A stretch of DNA of 64,000 nucleotides from Podospora bellae-mahoneyi (Eukaryota > Ascomycota > Sordariomycetes > Sordariales > Podosporaceae). Shown in pieces: positions 50,152 to 60,182 of the stretch (position 1 is the stretch's first letter; each line of letters begins with the position of its first letter). The notes below the pieces were generated by a model. That model was not told the DNA's origin, made no database searches, and saw nothing but the letters and a program-made list of their open reading frames with translations. The stretch is from positions 7,378,001 to 7,442,000 of the forward strand of contig NW_026946359.1 of the NCBI RefSeq assembly GCF_035222275.1, written 5' to 3'. A program made the position numbers and the translations under genes.

Positions 50152-52957
50152 ATGTTGTTAACCACCGTGGTTCGACGCTTGGACAAACGTCTTGGCGCCG
50201 GAGAAAATATCGGAGAAATCGTGTGTAGTAGTGATGGCGTCAACGGCGCTAAGTAGGCCAATGTTCACATGTTGTGCTGACCACGGTCCACTCGCAGACA
50301 GCTTCATCCTACAGCGAGGCTTTTGACAGCTTGCTTAACGCCTATCAGGACATATGGGAACAGCTTCCATTACTGGGCGAATACGCTTCCGCGTTGGAAC
50401 AAAGGCCCCATCTTCGAACTGTTCTCGTCTGGATATACAAGAACATTCTGGAGTTTCATCGAGAGGCAATCACATACTTCAAGCATCGAGGTTAGCTACC
50501 TTACCCACACAGCCGCCTCCAATCAACATACAAATTACTAACATGCTTGGGATTCCAGTATGGAAACAAATCTTCCAAGCTGCCTGGAGAGGGTTTCTGC
50601 CCAAATTCAACTTCATCAAGGAAAATATGGCTCGCCACAGACGACTATTGGAGAATGGAGCCACGCTCGCCCAGCTTGAAGAGATAAGCAATTTCCGCCG
50701 GAATGTTGAGCAACAGTTCGAGATACAATGCAAATCCGAATTAGACCGCCAGCGCAATGAAACCATCGCCTGGCTCAATCCAGTTCCTCCACCCACTAGA
50801 GAAGCACAGGGAGGCAAGAGCTTGGTGCCCTGGTTCAGGCAAATGGCTCCTTGACTCCCAGCGATTCCAAGACTGGTTTCGTCCCGCGTTCCGCAGAAAC
50901 CCTCTTCTGTGGATTACAGGCATTCCTGGAGCGGGCAAGTCAGTGTTGGTATCCATCATTGTCGACGAAGCAAGGGATCTGAATACAGACGCCACTGTCG
51001 CATTCGTTTTTTGTCAGCCAAACGACCCCAACACGAACACATTCGTTGCCGTGGCTCGAGGGCTTATCTCGCAACTAGTGACCCAAAACAGTTCCTTGAT
51101 CACCAACATGGCCGAACAAAGATCACTGAGCGGGCAGGTGACTTTGTCCACAGCCGACCTTGCCAAGTCCATGCTCAAGAACGCTCTCGGTTGTTGCAAG
51201 AACACCTACATCATCATTGATGGGCTCGACTCTTGCAGCAGAAAAGACCGGAAGGATGTCATCAGCACCCTTCGGTCAATCGTTGAAGCTCTTCCCAAGG
51301 ACCAGATGGACGATATTCGGTGCATCTTCTTGTCTCAAAACGACGGCTTTGCCAAGAAAGACCTGGGTGATCTCCCCACCATCACCATCACACCGAAGGA
51401 TAACAAAAATGACATTGAGACCTACTGGACATCTTGCAAGAACTACTTGGAAACAAGACTTGGTTCCCTGCAGACGCTAGGCATGGACATTGTCAAGGTG
51501 GTGACTGCCAGGGCTCATGGTATGGAAGCATACACAATCTTCTTCAATCTTGATCGGTACTGACAGCAACTGATGTAGGAATGTTTCTATTTGCCACTTT
51601 GATGTTCCTGAATCTTGAGCCGCTTCCACTGCGTGAGCTTCAGGCCGAGCTGCGGCAAATACCAGAGGGCCTTGATGAAGTGTGAGTGAGACATGCCTCA
51701 GACCCTGACTCTACACCCCTTTAACAACTAATAAGCGCTGTCAAAGATACGAACGGATAGTGCGAAATCTGCTCTCACATAAGAACTTCCGGCGCGAGGA
51801 TCGCCTTGACTTGTTGGGCTGGCTTGCTTGCGCCCGGAGGCCACTCAAATGGTACCAACTTCGAGGCGCGGCTGCCATTGACTTGGAGGGTCAGACTGTC
51901 ATCTATGAACAACTGGTCCCTCGAACATTAAAGCAGGGTCATCGTGATATCTTCGGTCCGTTGGTCGAGCAGGGCCCGGATGACACGCTACAATTCATTC
52001 ACCCAACGGCAAGAGAGTAGGTTCAGTCCAAGTAGTGCTTGCAGGTGATGGGACGCAGGAAGTTGACATTTGACCAGGTATATCCTTAAACACCACTTCG
52101 AAAATCATCGCGCACACCTGGACCTTTCGAACCTCATCATTCCCTACCTCACTCTACCACAACTACAAGCAGGCGTCGACACATTCTTGCTTCCGTGCTA
52201 CATTGACGCAGGCTACTATGCATTCTTGGAATATTCCGTTACATGCTGGTCACTCCATTTGCAAGAGGCACTTCACGCAACAAGTGCTGCAAGCCCAGAT
52301 CTTGAAGAATTGTCCGAATCTCTGGATGTGTTACTTGATACCCACTACACGCCGACCCAAGAGACATCGCTTGGCCCCGTCGATATCCCAAAGACTGTGC
52401 AAAAGAGTCTTAATCGATTACAAGACCAAGAATTCTTCCAGAGGTTATGCCTGGCAGTCACTGCAGCAAAACGGCAACTGTGTCAAGAAGGGTCGACAAA
52501 ACCGGACCATGGGTTGCTTGACTTGAGACCACTGTTGATGAGGGTGAGAGAGACACTCGCTATGCTCGCCGAATCTGGCAACATGACCCATGACCAGCGG
52601 ACACTTTTTCACGAGTTTTATGGCCCCAACTGGTTCAAGTGTTCAGTCATGAACTGTGAGTTCTTCCACAAGGGGTTTCGGACGCGGACGCAACTTGACA
52701 ATCACACCAACTGGCATGAAAAGCCATTTTTGTGCATGGTACCAAATTGTGACCTTGGTTCAACGTTTGGCTGGGCCACGAAGGATGGCCTCCAAAAGCA
52801 TCTTCTTGAAGCACACGGCATCGATATTAGCGATCCGGCCAAAGACCTCGAATTTCCGTTACCGCCCACGAAGCAAGTTTCTGAAACCTCTAACTCGGCG
52901 AAGTTTGCTTGTCCTGCGTGTCCCAAAACCTTCACCCCCAGCCGTCACCCAAATTAA
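50152..52957 (+). pseudogene. NACHT NTPase with C-terminal C2H2-type zinc fingers, one frameshift
   Basis: Likely exons: 50152-50247, 50298-50490, 50559-51519, 51579-51680, 51747-52016 and 52078-52957. The first intron appears to be GC-AG (GCTAAGT..CGCAG, 50 nt, branch TGCTGAC). The others are GT-AG. The N-terminal helical region (SEAFDSLLNAYQDIWEQL) is typical of fungal STAND proteins. NACHT follows, with CPGSGKWLLDSQRFQDW, Walker A ITGIPGAGKS and Walker B TYIIIDGLDSC, then the winged-helix part (LLGWLACARRPLKWYQLRGA). The C-terminus has two Cys/His fingers (KCSVMNC..H..H and FLCMVPNC..H..H) and the start of a third (FACPACPKTF) cut short by a stop. One extra base near 50783-50787 moves the frame between WLNPV and LEKHREARAWC. 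It was presumably a sensor/switch ATPase; now probably inactive or mis-sequenced. Confidence 0.75.
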
Positions 52958-54154
52958 TGAAAAAAACATTCAGAAGCTGTAGAAAACTGCTTTTGATGTA
53001 CATACGAATTTTCAAGACGATTGAAGCCGACGTTGTGGACAAAACAGCTCCCAAAGTGCAAAAATAGCGATTTTTGCCATTGCACCGCCCTTGAAATCAG
53101 AAACCGAAACTGGCGTGCGCTGGGTCACGTCAACACACCAAAACCTGGACCCAGCAGTCTGGTTAGAGCTTGCAGGGTTCCTCGGATTTTCAAGCTTTCC
53201 CGGTCGGCAACGGTTTCAACTGCCGAACCCTTACCCATGCAGACCCTTACCCAGGAAAAGCAGGGGGGACAGGACATTCTCACCAAGAAACATGCTTAAC
53301 AAGTACAACAGAATAACACAAAATAACACACACCAAGAGTTATTTCAATATCTATCATCTATCTTCCCTATCCCGAGATGGCGTATAACCCGCAGTCATC
53401 AACAACTCGAAGCATCCAAGCGATCGTGGATGTGTCGAGTCTCGAGGGTTTGGCAATGGATAAGTGCAGTGGGGAAAGTCAGCCCATCCTGGGTGACTGC
53501 AATGCGATCTCACTGGCGAAATCAGGTTTCACGTGCTGGTTCATGTGATATTTCTGAGCGGATGATTGAGAATCCCCCGATTGGCTAGCCATCCACCCTG
53601 CACAACCCGTCAGCCGGCACGAGGAGAAACACCTTTTCCGCCGTGATCACTGCTCATCCAGAGTAGGGAGCCTCACCGAACCCAATTCATCACCCTCCAT
53701 GTTGGGGTGGCCAGGCAAGGCACATGACACAACATGTGACACAACCATGCTGATTGGATAAGCCATGCGCAGCATAACTGGATGTTCACAGCCTCAATGC
53801 ATACTAACTTATGCATGTCCTTCATGACGCTGGACCCAGCCAAGTCTTATTGCACCTGGTCTTTTTGGATGGAACCGCATTGTTTGCATTCTCAAATGGG
53901 TCTCTGTTCGCTTATAGTCCTGCCGTCAAAAGCAGGGGGAAGAGAGTCTCTGGTCAACAATGGTGTAAAAAAACAGTTGGGCACCAAACAGTCAAGACAG
54001 CCAACAAAACCAGAGAAAAAGATCAAACAATTGGCACTGCCCCTAATAAACCAGAGAGAGACCCCTTCTCCAGTGATAACCCCCAGCCGCCCCTACCTAG
54101 ATCACCTCCTGTTCCACACACATCCACCCCCCTTCCCACCTCATCCACTCCTCC
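52958..54154. other. Intergenic; decayed 3' part of the zinc-finger gene possible
   Basis: Just after the stop at 52957 there are further short frames without fingers that can be recognised; homologues often have more fingers. The rest, including lysine-rich frames at 53782-54180, shows no family resemblance. Confidence 0.4.
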
Positions 54155-54793
54155 TCACTGCGAAACAAGCCAATTGACATAAACCCCCTGGCACTTGAGC
54201 TTGCCATACGCCCCAATCCTGTAGTCCTTCTCCCCGGGAAACAAGCTGCCAAACTTCTCAATCGCCTTCTTGATGTGGAGCCGAATGTCCTCGTTGCCCA
54301 CCGAGTGCAAGATGCCGTTGAGCACCGCCCAGGTTGTGTACGCACACGTGCCCGGATTCGACGAGCCTTCTGCGGCCGAGGCCGCTGTCCCTGTAATTAA
54401 TTGCGTGTCAGCAACAGGCTTGCTCCCGCTCGAGAAATTCCAGGAGGCTTTCTCGGAAGACAAGCCCAGGTGGAAGCGAAGGGGCATTGACAGTGGCGGA
54501 ATTATTGTTCTGTGATTTTGGACATGGGAGTACGTAGGGTGTCGCTTTATCCACCAGTAATGAAAGGTTCTGGACATGATTATGGGGCTTCTATGATGGA
54601 TATAATTTGATGTTAAACCGTGGTTGTGCAATGAGCCTGGTTGGGGCAGCTTGGTAGGAAGATGGAGGAAATTGGATGCACCACCCTCAAGTTTTTTATA
54701 AGGACTTACTGGCATATGCTCTGACAGAACCTCTCCGTGGATATCATCCCAGCTGATGAGGTAAGCTCCACTCGCTCCCCTCGCCAAACACAT
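54155..54793 (-). CDS. Hypothetical protein, up to 212 aa, structure uncertain
   Basis: An uninterrupted frame from ATG 54793. The first ~110 residues look unlike protein-coding sequence (His/Asn/Pro-rich). The C-terminal ~75 residues look conserved in style: TCAYTTWAVLNGILHSV, DIRLHIKKAIEKFGSLFPG, RIGAYGKLKCQGVYVNWLV. A donor-like CCA/GTAAGT near 54707 and an acceptor-like ATTACAG near 54391 suggest an unmodelled intron, but the phases do not agree. Family unknown. Confidence 0.35.
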   Translation of the reverse strand: MCLARGASGAYLISWDDIHGEVLSEHMPVSPYKKLEGGASNFLHLPTKLPQPGSLHNHGLTSNYIHHRSPIIMSRTFHYWWIKRHPTYSHVQNHRTIIPPLSMPLRFHLGLSSEKASWNFSSGSKPVADTQLITGTAASAAEGSSNPGTCAYTTWAVLNGILHSVGNEDIRLHIKKAIEKFGSLFPGEKDYRIGAYGKLKCQGVYVNWLVSQ

Positions 54794-56385
54794 CGCGAAC
54801 TGTCTTTTACTTATTATTAAAAGTGTCTATGAGGGTTCAATTATGTGACACTGAAAAGAATCCGCTTCCCGTATTTCATCATTCGTCAAGGACATAAGTT
54901 GAAAAGTGCTCACTCGGAAATATCCATCGGGCGCCGAGGGGACAGGAGCGTGTATTCATAAGCCGCTTATAAACGATTTCTGTTTGATACATATATACCA
55001 AGGCCGGAGATTCCAGGGTTTGGGCGCCGCACTATTCCCCCACTCGTATGCAGTCTGCATACACTGCATGTGCTCTCTGGATTAAAATGCCCATGACGAC
55101 CGTGACTCGACTTCTTCCTCGACGGTGCAGAATCGCCTGCTTCAAGCCATAGGATCGGGAGCTTCAACGGTCCCCGGAACCTGCAACTGACCGAGTGCTG
55201 CAATACCCGGACGTGCCATTTCTCATGCCAGTCAAAGCGCTGTGTTTTGTTGACAGCAGCCACGACGCTTTATAAGATTTGCGCTATTTGGCAGGAATCT
55301 CCATGCAAAGCGCAGACCTCGTGTTCAGCTTGCATCTTCAACTGCAAGATTCCCGCCCTTGGGTTGTGGCTGCTTCGTTTCCCCGCTTGGATGAAGTTCT
55401 TCCCCCCTTGGACTGCTGTCCATCTACTCTACCCTCTATGGGGTACATAGAGTATCGAAGAATAAGCCACGAAGCCGACCACGATGCAAGAAAAACCACT
55501 TCAGAGAAACGCGAGATTTTGATCATATTCCCGTCGACGTCATATATCCCCCACATGGTTGGTTATGAGACACTTTGGCAGAGAGTGTTACATTGCCTCG
55601 GATGCTGTGCCACTGGTTATCCCACATCTCGCGTTTACTCGCGGTCGGGTTTATCTCGCCTCTCGGAGATATTTCACATTGAACCTGCCAGGTAGCTCTT
55701 GTTACACTAGTACCTACATTCGAACGTACTGATAGTTTTTAGCATAGAAAAGCACAACTGGTGACAGTACGGGAGTGGCCTCGGGCTCGGTGTCGCTGTG
55801 TGTCCGGGCACAGCATTTTTGGGGGTTGAGTCTCAACAGTAGGTACCGGATCATGCATACCGAACGGAAAGAAGCGTGCAACCTGTCAGGTAGCCGCGCG
55901 GTTGAGAACCAGCTACCAGAGATGTCTGCCTGGGTTATGGGGCATAGAGACAGCCTGGGCTTGGTTTAATGAGTCTAAAATGAGAAAAATGGGCGAAGAA
56001 AGGGGTGATTGGTTCCGCAAACCGACCTTTGGCGATCAGAATGATGCAACTGCAGCGATATTTATTAAATCTCCAGCATTCGCAGGTCCAGACATATAGT
56101 AACGTTACGTTGATGTGTTCCATGCCACAACTGGCTTTATGAATGAGACACAAACTTGGGCGGTCGGCCTGGGAGGACCCGACCCGGACCGTCAAATCTT
56201 GGTATGGCCCCCACGGCCAGGCGGCAGTTCAGTTGCCCCTTTTGTGAAGGTTTGACCCTTTTGAGGCGTGCTAGACCCCTCTATCATGATCAGGAAGAGT
56301 TTTACTCCATCCTGCTGTCTTCTTTTCGTTTGCATCACCTTGCGGTCTTTTGTTGCTTATTTCTTTACTTTCGCCGCTTGGCAAC
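54794..56385. other. Intergenic, nothing recognised
   Basis: Several overlapping ORFs of 60-140 codons occur on both strands without motifs or plausible splice partners. The final part is the promoter and CT-rich leader of the Kelch gene. Confidence 0.5.
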
Positions 56386-58406
56386 ATGTTTAGCACTCGT
56401 TTAGCTCTTTTTTCTGGATTCGTTTTGATCGCAGCGACCGTCCAGGGGGTACGACTTGATGTACCCAGAGTCGAAGATTTCGTCAGGAGATGGAACGTCG
56501 CCGCCACAGTGATAGGTGATTACGTCTACATCGATGGTGGCGAGATCAATCAGTTCGAGAATGGGACGATAGACAGCGCTCCATGTTACCAAGGTAAGAT
56601 TCCCATATTCACAACTGTTCACCTACATACTATACGAGAGAAACACCAGTTCAACTTTTATTACCAGTGAATTCAACACTGTCCATTGATATCTCCACCT
56701 CTTGGACTACAAGCAATGTTTCTATCCGGACGATAGGGAAACCCAACCCCCCTAGAAACTCACCAGCATTATGGAGAGACAAGGAGGGAAATGGCGGGTT
56801 CTACTCTTGGGGTGGTGTGTTCTCCTTGGGAAGGTTCGTGACCAAGTCCGAGATGTGGAGGTTCAGCACTGATGGCCGGGGCGGCGGGAGCTGGTCACTT
56901 GTTCAGGATTTTGCAAATCCGGAGGTCTTTCGAGGTTTATTATCACCAGAGGGGGGGGCCCATGCTAACACCGACGACAATGGCTTTCTAATCGGAGGTT
57001 CCGTTTGGGGTGGGACACAATTGGGTTTCACAGACACTCAGGCCATCCCGGGCATGGTCTCATTTGACATGCGAACTAAAGAGATCAGCAATGGCACAAC
57101 CAATGATGTGGGCTCCAACAGAAGCCCATTTGAGACACTCATTGGGGCAAGAGCTCACTTCATCCCGCCAACCACTGGAACGAAGACGCACCAAGGGGTG
57201 ATATTAGTCTTGGGGGGCCACAAGTCTTACGTCGATCGGCACGTCAGCCTTGAAGACTCGCCTGGCTTCGATTTCAAGAACTTGACATTCTTCGACCCGG
57301 ATACCAGAGAAAGATACTGGCAAATTGCCACAGGAGATATACCGCCTTATCCCCGGGCTCACTTCTGCGTCACTGGTTTTGCTGTAGCAGGTGGTGGTTA
57401 TGATGTGTAAGGTTGAAGTCTGCACGTATAACCCAATATTTATGTCAGTCGTTAATGGTTATGTCTGCAGTTTCATGTTCGGAGGACGGAACGAGGCACA
57501 ACAGACCTATTACGAGGATGCCTACATTCTCAGCCTGCCAGGCTTTGTATGGACTTTGGTTCCAACTCCTCCCGCAGGGCCACGATATTTCCAGTAGGTC
57601 TTCCGATAATATCCACCACGAGATCCGCACTGACATTTGAACCATTTCAGTGCGTGTGTCTCTCTGGGAAATCAGGTGCTCAGTATCGGGGGAAATACAG
57701 ATAAAATCAAGTCTGTAGATGCAGCTCCCCAAGGCTTACTGATCTTTGACATGACAGCACACGCATGGAAGGATAGCTACGACGCCAAAGCTAAGAACTA
57801 TTCAAGGGCCCCAATTGTGGAAGCATGGTATCAAGATGGGTTAGTGTCAAGTTATCATCCCTCAAACGCAATGCTGGCTCCGTCACGAGAAGAAGCTGAC
57901 ATTGCCCAACATGTAGGGGCATGAACAAGGTCAATTGGTCTTCAGAGCAGGTGAAAGCCCTCTTCGTCACAGATACGGGCACCGCACCTCCAGGGGTTCC
58001 GCCCGGCGAGCGATCAGAGACCCCCGAAGGCACAGAACAAGTGGACTCAGGGACACAGATCCCAGCCGGAGCCATAGCAGGAGCAGGAGCCGGAGGAATG
58101 CTCGCCTTGGCTATTCTAGTCACTCTTGCCATTTGGATGGTTTATCGTCACAAGAAAGCGAAGAAAGAAGAGACCAACAAGCCCCAATGGCCACAGACTC
58201 TGAAACAGTCCAGTCAGTCTCATTTGATGAAAATGCCCATTGACAGACCCGAGTCCGATAGGCTTTGTGGTTACCGGGGGTCATCACGATTAGCAAACAA
58301 CACATCGAGTAACAGCGCTCGGATGACGGTGCAAAGAGTGGAAGTCAGTGTGAACAATGACCATTGGGAGTTGCCAGTAGCCCCCAAAGGCGCTGTCGGT
58401 TGGTGA
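56386..58406 (+). CDS. Secreted/membrane-anchored Kelch-repeat protein, 582 aa
   Basis: Five exons (56386-56593, 56668-57406, 57471-57593, 57651-57839, 57917-58406); introns of 57-77 nt all keep phase. The start is ATG 56386, followed by a signal peptide (LALFSGFVLIAATVQG). Kelch blades are recognisable: DYVYIDGGEI, GGFYSWGGVFS, HANTDDNGFLIGG, GVILVLGGHKSY, AHFCVTGFAVAGGGYDVFMF and RYFHACVSLGNQVLSIGGN (two of them assembled across introns). A Pro/Thr/Glu linker precedes one transmembrane helix (GGMLALAILVTLAIWMVYR, about residues 480-498) and a basic then polar cytoplasmic tail of about 85 residues. Extracellular beta-propellers with a membrane anchor occur in many ascomycetes, presumably in ligand or wall binding. 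Function unknown; intact. Confidence 0.88.
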
Positions 58407-58665
58407 GTCGAGGAGGGTAACTACCAAGCCGGTTGACATGGGAGTCGAGCTCGATCATTGGAATCTGCAAGATAGGTAGATGTAGCTTCTGAAAGCCTTT
58501 GAGCGATGGGTTTCACTGGTAAAGAAAAAGAAGGAGCGACACTAATATACGATAAAACTATCTCACGAACACCGAATGCTACCCAAAGGTCTCGCCGAAA
58601 GGGCTCAACCAGTGAAAAAGCATGACCCTATCCCCTCCCGAGTCCACCGTCCCGCAGCAGTCCAG

Positions 58666-59063
58666 TTAAACATTAAAGTAGCACCTCATGCTCCCCGAGT
58701 TCTGATTGAACGCGGTGCAAGAGTACGACCCACTGGAGCCCACGCTCTGTTTCTCGTCTCTGCAGTTCTCGTCGGAATAGATGCTGCAGGTGGTTGACTT
58801 GAAGTCGGCGCCGACCCGCACGCGCGTCAACCCGACCGAGCGGATGGAGCTGTCGAGCTTGATGCAAGGGCTGGTGCCGCTGAAACCCTCGTGGGAACCG
58901 GTGTGAGGACACTTGCAGTTGCTAAGAAGACTGTTAGTGGTGGCAGTTTTGGGTTCATGGAAGCAGATGACACTTACCCGCAAGTGTGCCACCAGACGCT
59001 ACCGTTGGCGGCGACGGTGAGGCAGCTGGCAGCTGCCAGGAGGAGGTACTTGGCGCTGACCAT
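58666..59063 (-). CDS. Small secreted cysteine-rich protein, 113 aa
   Basis: Two exons (59063-58978 and 58921-58666), 56-nt intron (GTAAGT..TTAG). The signal peptide is MVSAKYLLLAAASCLTVAA; the mature chain has seven or more Cys (WWHTCGNCKCP, SPCIKL, TTCSIYSDENC, SYSCTAF, MRCYFNV). The layout, with paired Cys near the N-terminus and C-x-I-Y-S-D-E-N-C, is like small secreted proteins with disulfide-stabilised folds. No known catalytic motif. Tail-to-tail with the Kelch gene. Confidence 0.78.
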
Positions 59064-60182
59064 TTTGGGCGAGTGAAGTTGCTTGTTGACGGTTGAGGAG
59101 AAAGGGTTGATGGGGCTGTTGATGGAAAGAGAGGGGAGGAGGGAGAAAAGCTGCTGATGTAATGGCCTTTATAGGTACTCCCCCAACTTTTGCGATGCTC
59201 AGGACTTCACCTCGCTTGAGGGAATGATATCTGATTGGGAATGATACCTGATTGGGAAGGTTGAAGGTATGATCAGCATCTCACCAGCGATGATACCCCC
59301 AGCAAGTTATCCCATCGCGACTCCCCCTTAATTGCTTCCAGGTGTGACTCTACCCCATCGACAACGTTGTTCGCAGTCAGCACTACCCAACGTCAAAAGG
59401 AAGCTCGTAAAAGCCAGCTTTAACCCCTGCGCGTTGATCTAGCTCTAGATATGTGCTGACAAGTTGATTCCATTGAGTGACTGGAGCTCACAATACCGTA
59501 TCAGACAATCTTGGGGTTTCTCTCAACAAGACACTTGATCGCCAGGGGCACATCCACCGCTGCTTATTTTAGTCATCATCGCTTTAGGTAGGTAGTTTTG
59601 ACTGGATTGCTGACTGATGTCAGCTTACAATGTACCAGCCATACACGGATCCTTACTATGTCTTCGCCCTCTATCCACTGGCAGGCTTTCATGGTGACGC
59701 TCCGGGTTGCTGCATTTGGCTATCTGCCATTGATCTGGATTCGTCTCCTGTACTTAGGATACCGGAGCTAAACGACTTGAAAAACGCTAGCTGAGTCTGG
59801 ATAACGGCCTTCTAAATCAGGGATAACATGGCTCATAGGTCGGATTACGATGCTCTTAAAGATTACGCGTTGAGGTTGTGGTAATACTCTGGAGTTAGGA
59901 TAACAGCTGTTTTTAAGAAGGTAGGAGTAAAGCCCTGTGAAGCTGAGTTAATGTGGACACCTCAGCTGAGATAATGCGATATGAAGCTCGGATAAGGTGA
60001 TATAAAACTGGAGCAAAAGTATTCTAAAGTTGACATAACTAGGTACTCTCTTTAGCTGAGAAAATGCCCTTTAGGCTGGGATAATATATAGCTTAAGCTG
60101 GGGTAAAGCATGCCTGATGCTGAGATAGTGTCCGCTTGATGCTAGGATGAAGCTCAGAAGAAGAGAAAAGAGCTCCAAACGG
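59064..60182. repeat. Intergenic with degenerate short tandem repeats (left flank)
   Basis: 59064-59740 is the leader of the secreted Cys-rich gene and otherwise empty. From about 59750 to 60150 a degenerate unit of roughly 20-28 nt recurs, with consensus AGCTGRGATAA-x-G (for example AGCTGAGATAATGCG, GGCTGGGATAATATA, AGCTGGGGTAAAGCA, GCTGAGATAGTGTCC). The same kind of repeat occurs on the far side of the next gene at 62640-62890. Confidence 0.65.

Noticed and set aside
37649-54793. Search for a gasdermin-like or HeLo-type pore-forming gene beside the proteases
   Set aside because: No frame shows the N-terminal features I would expect of either family; DUF6594 is a different, multi-helix membrane family.
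54967-55695. ORFs of 98 and 138 codons on opposite strands
   Set aside because: The minus frame begins with GTG, neither has a motif, and no splice partners keep phase.
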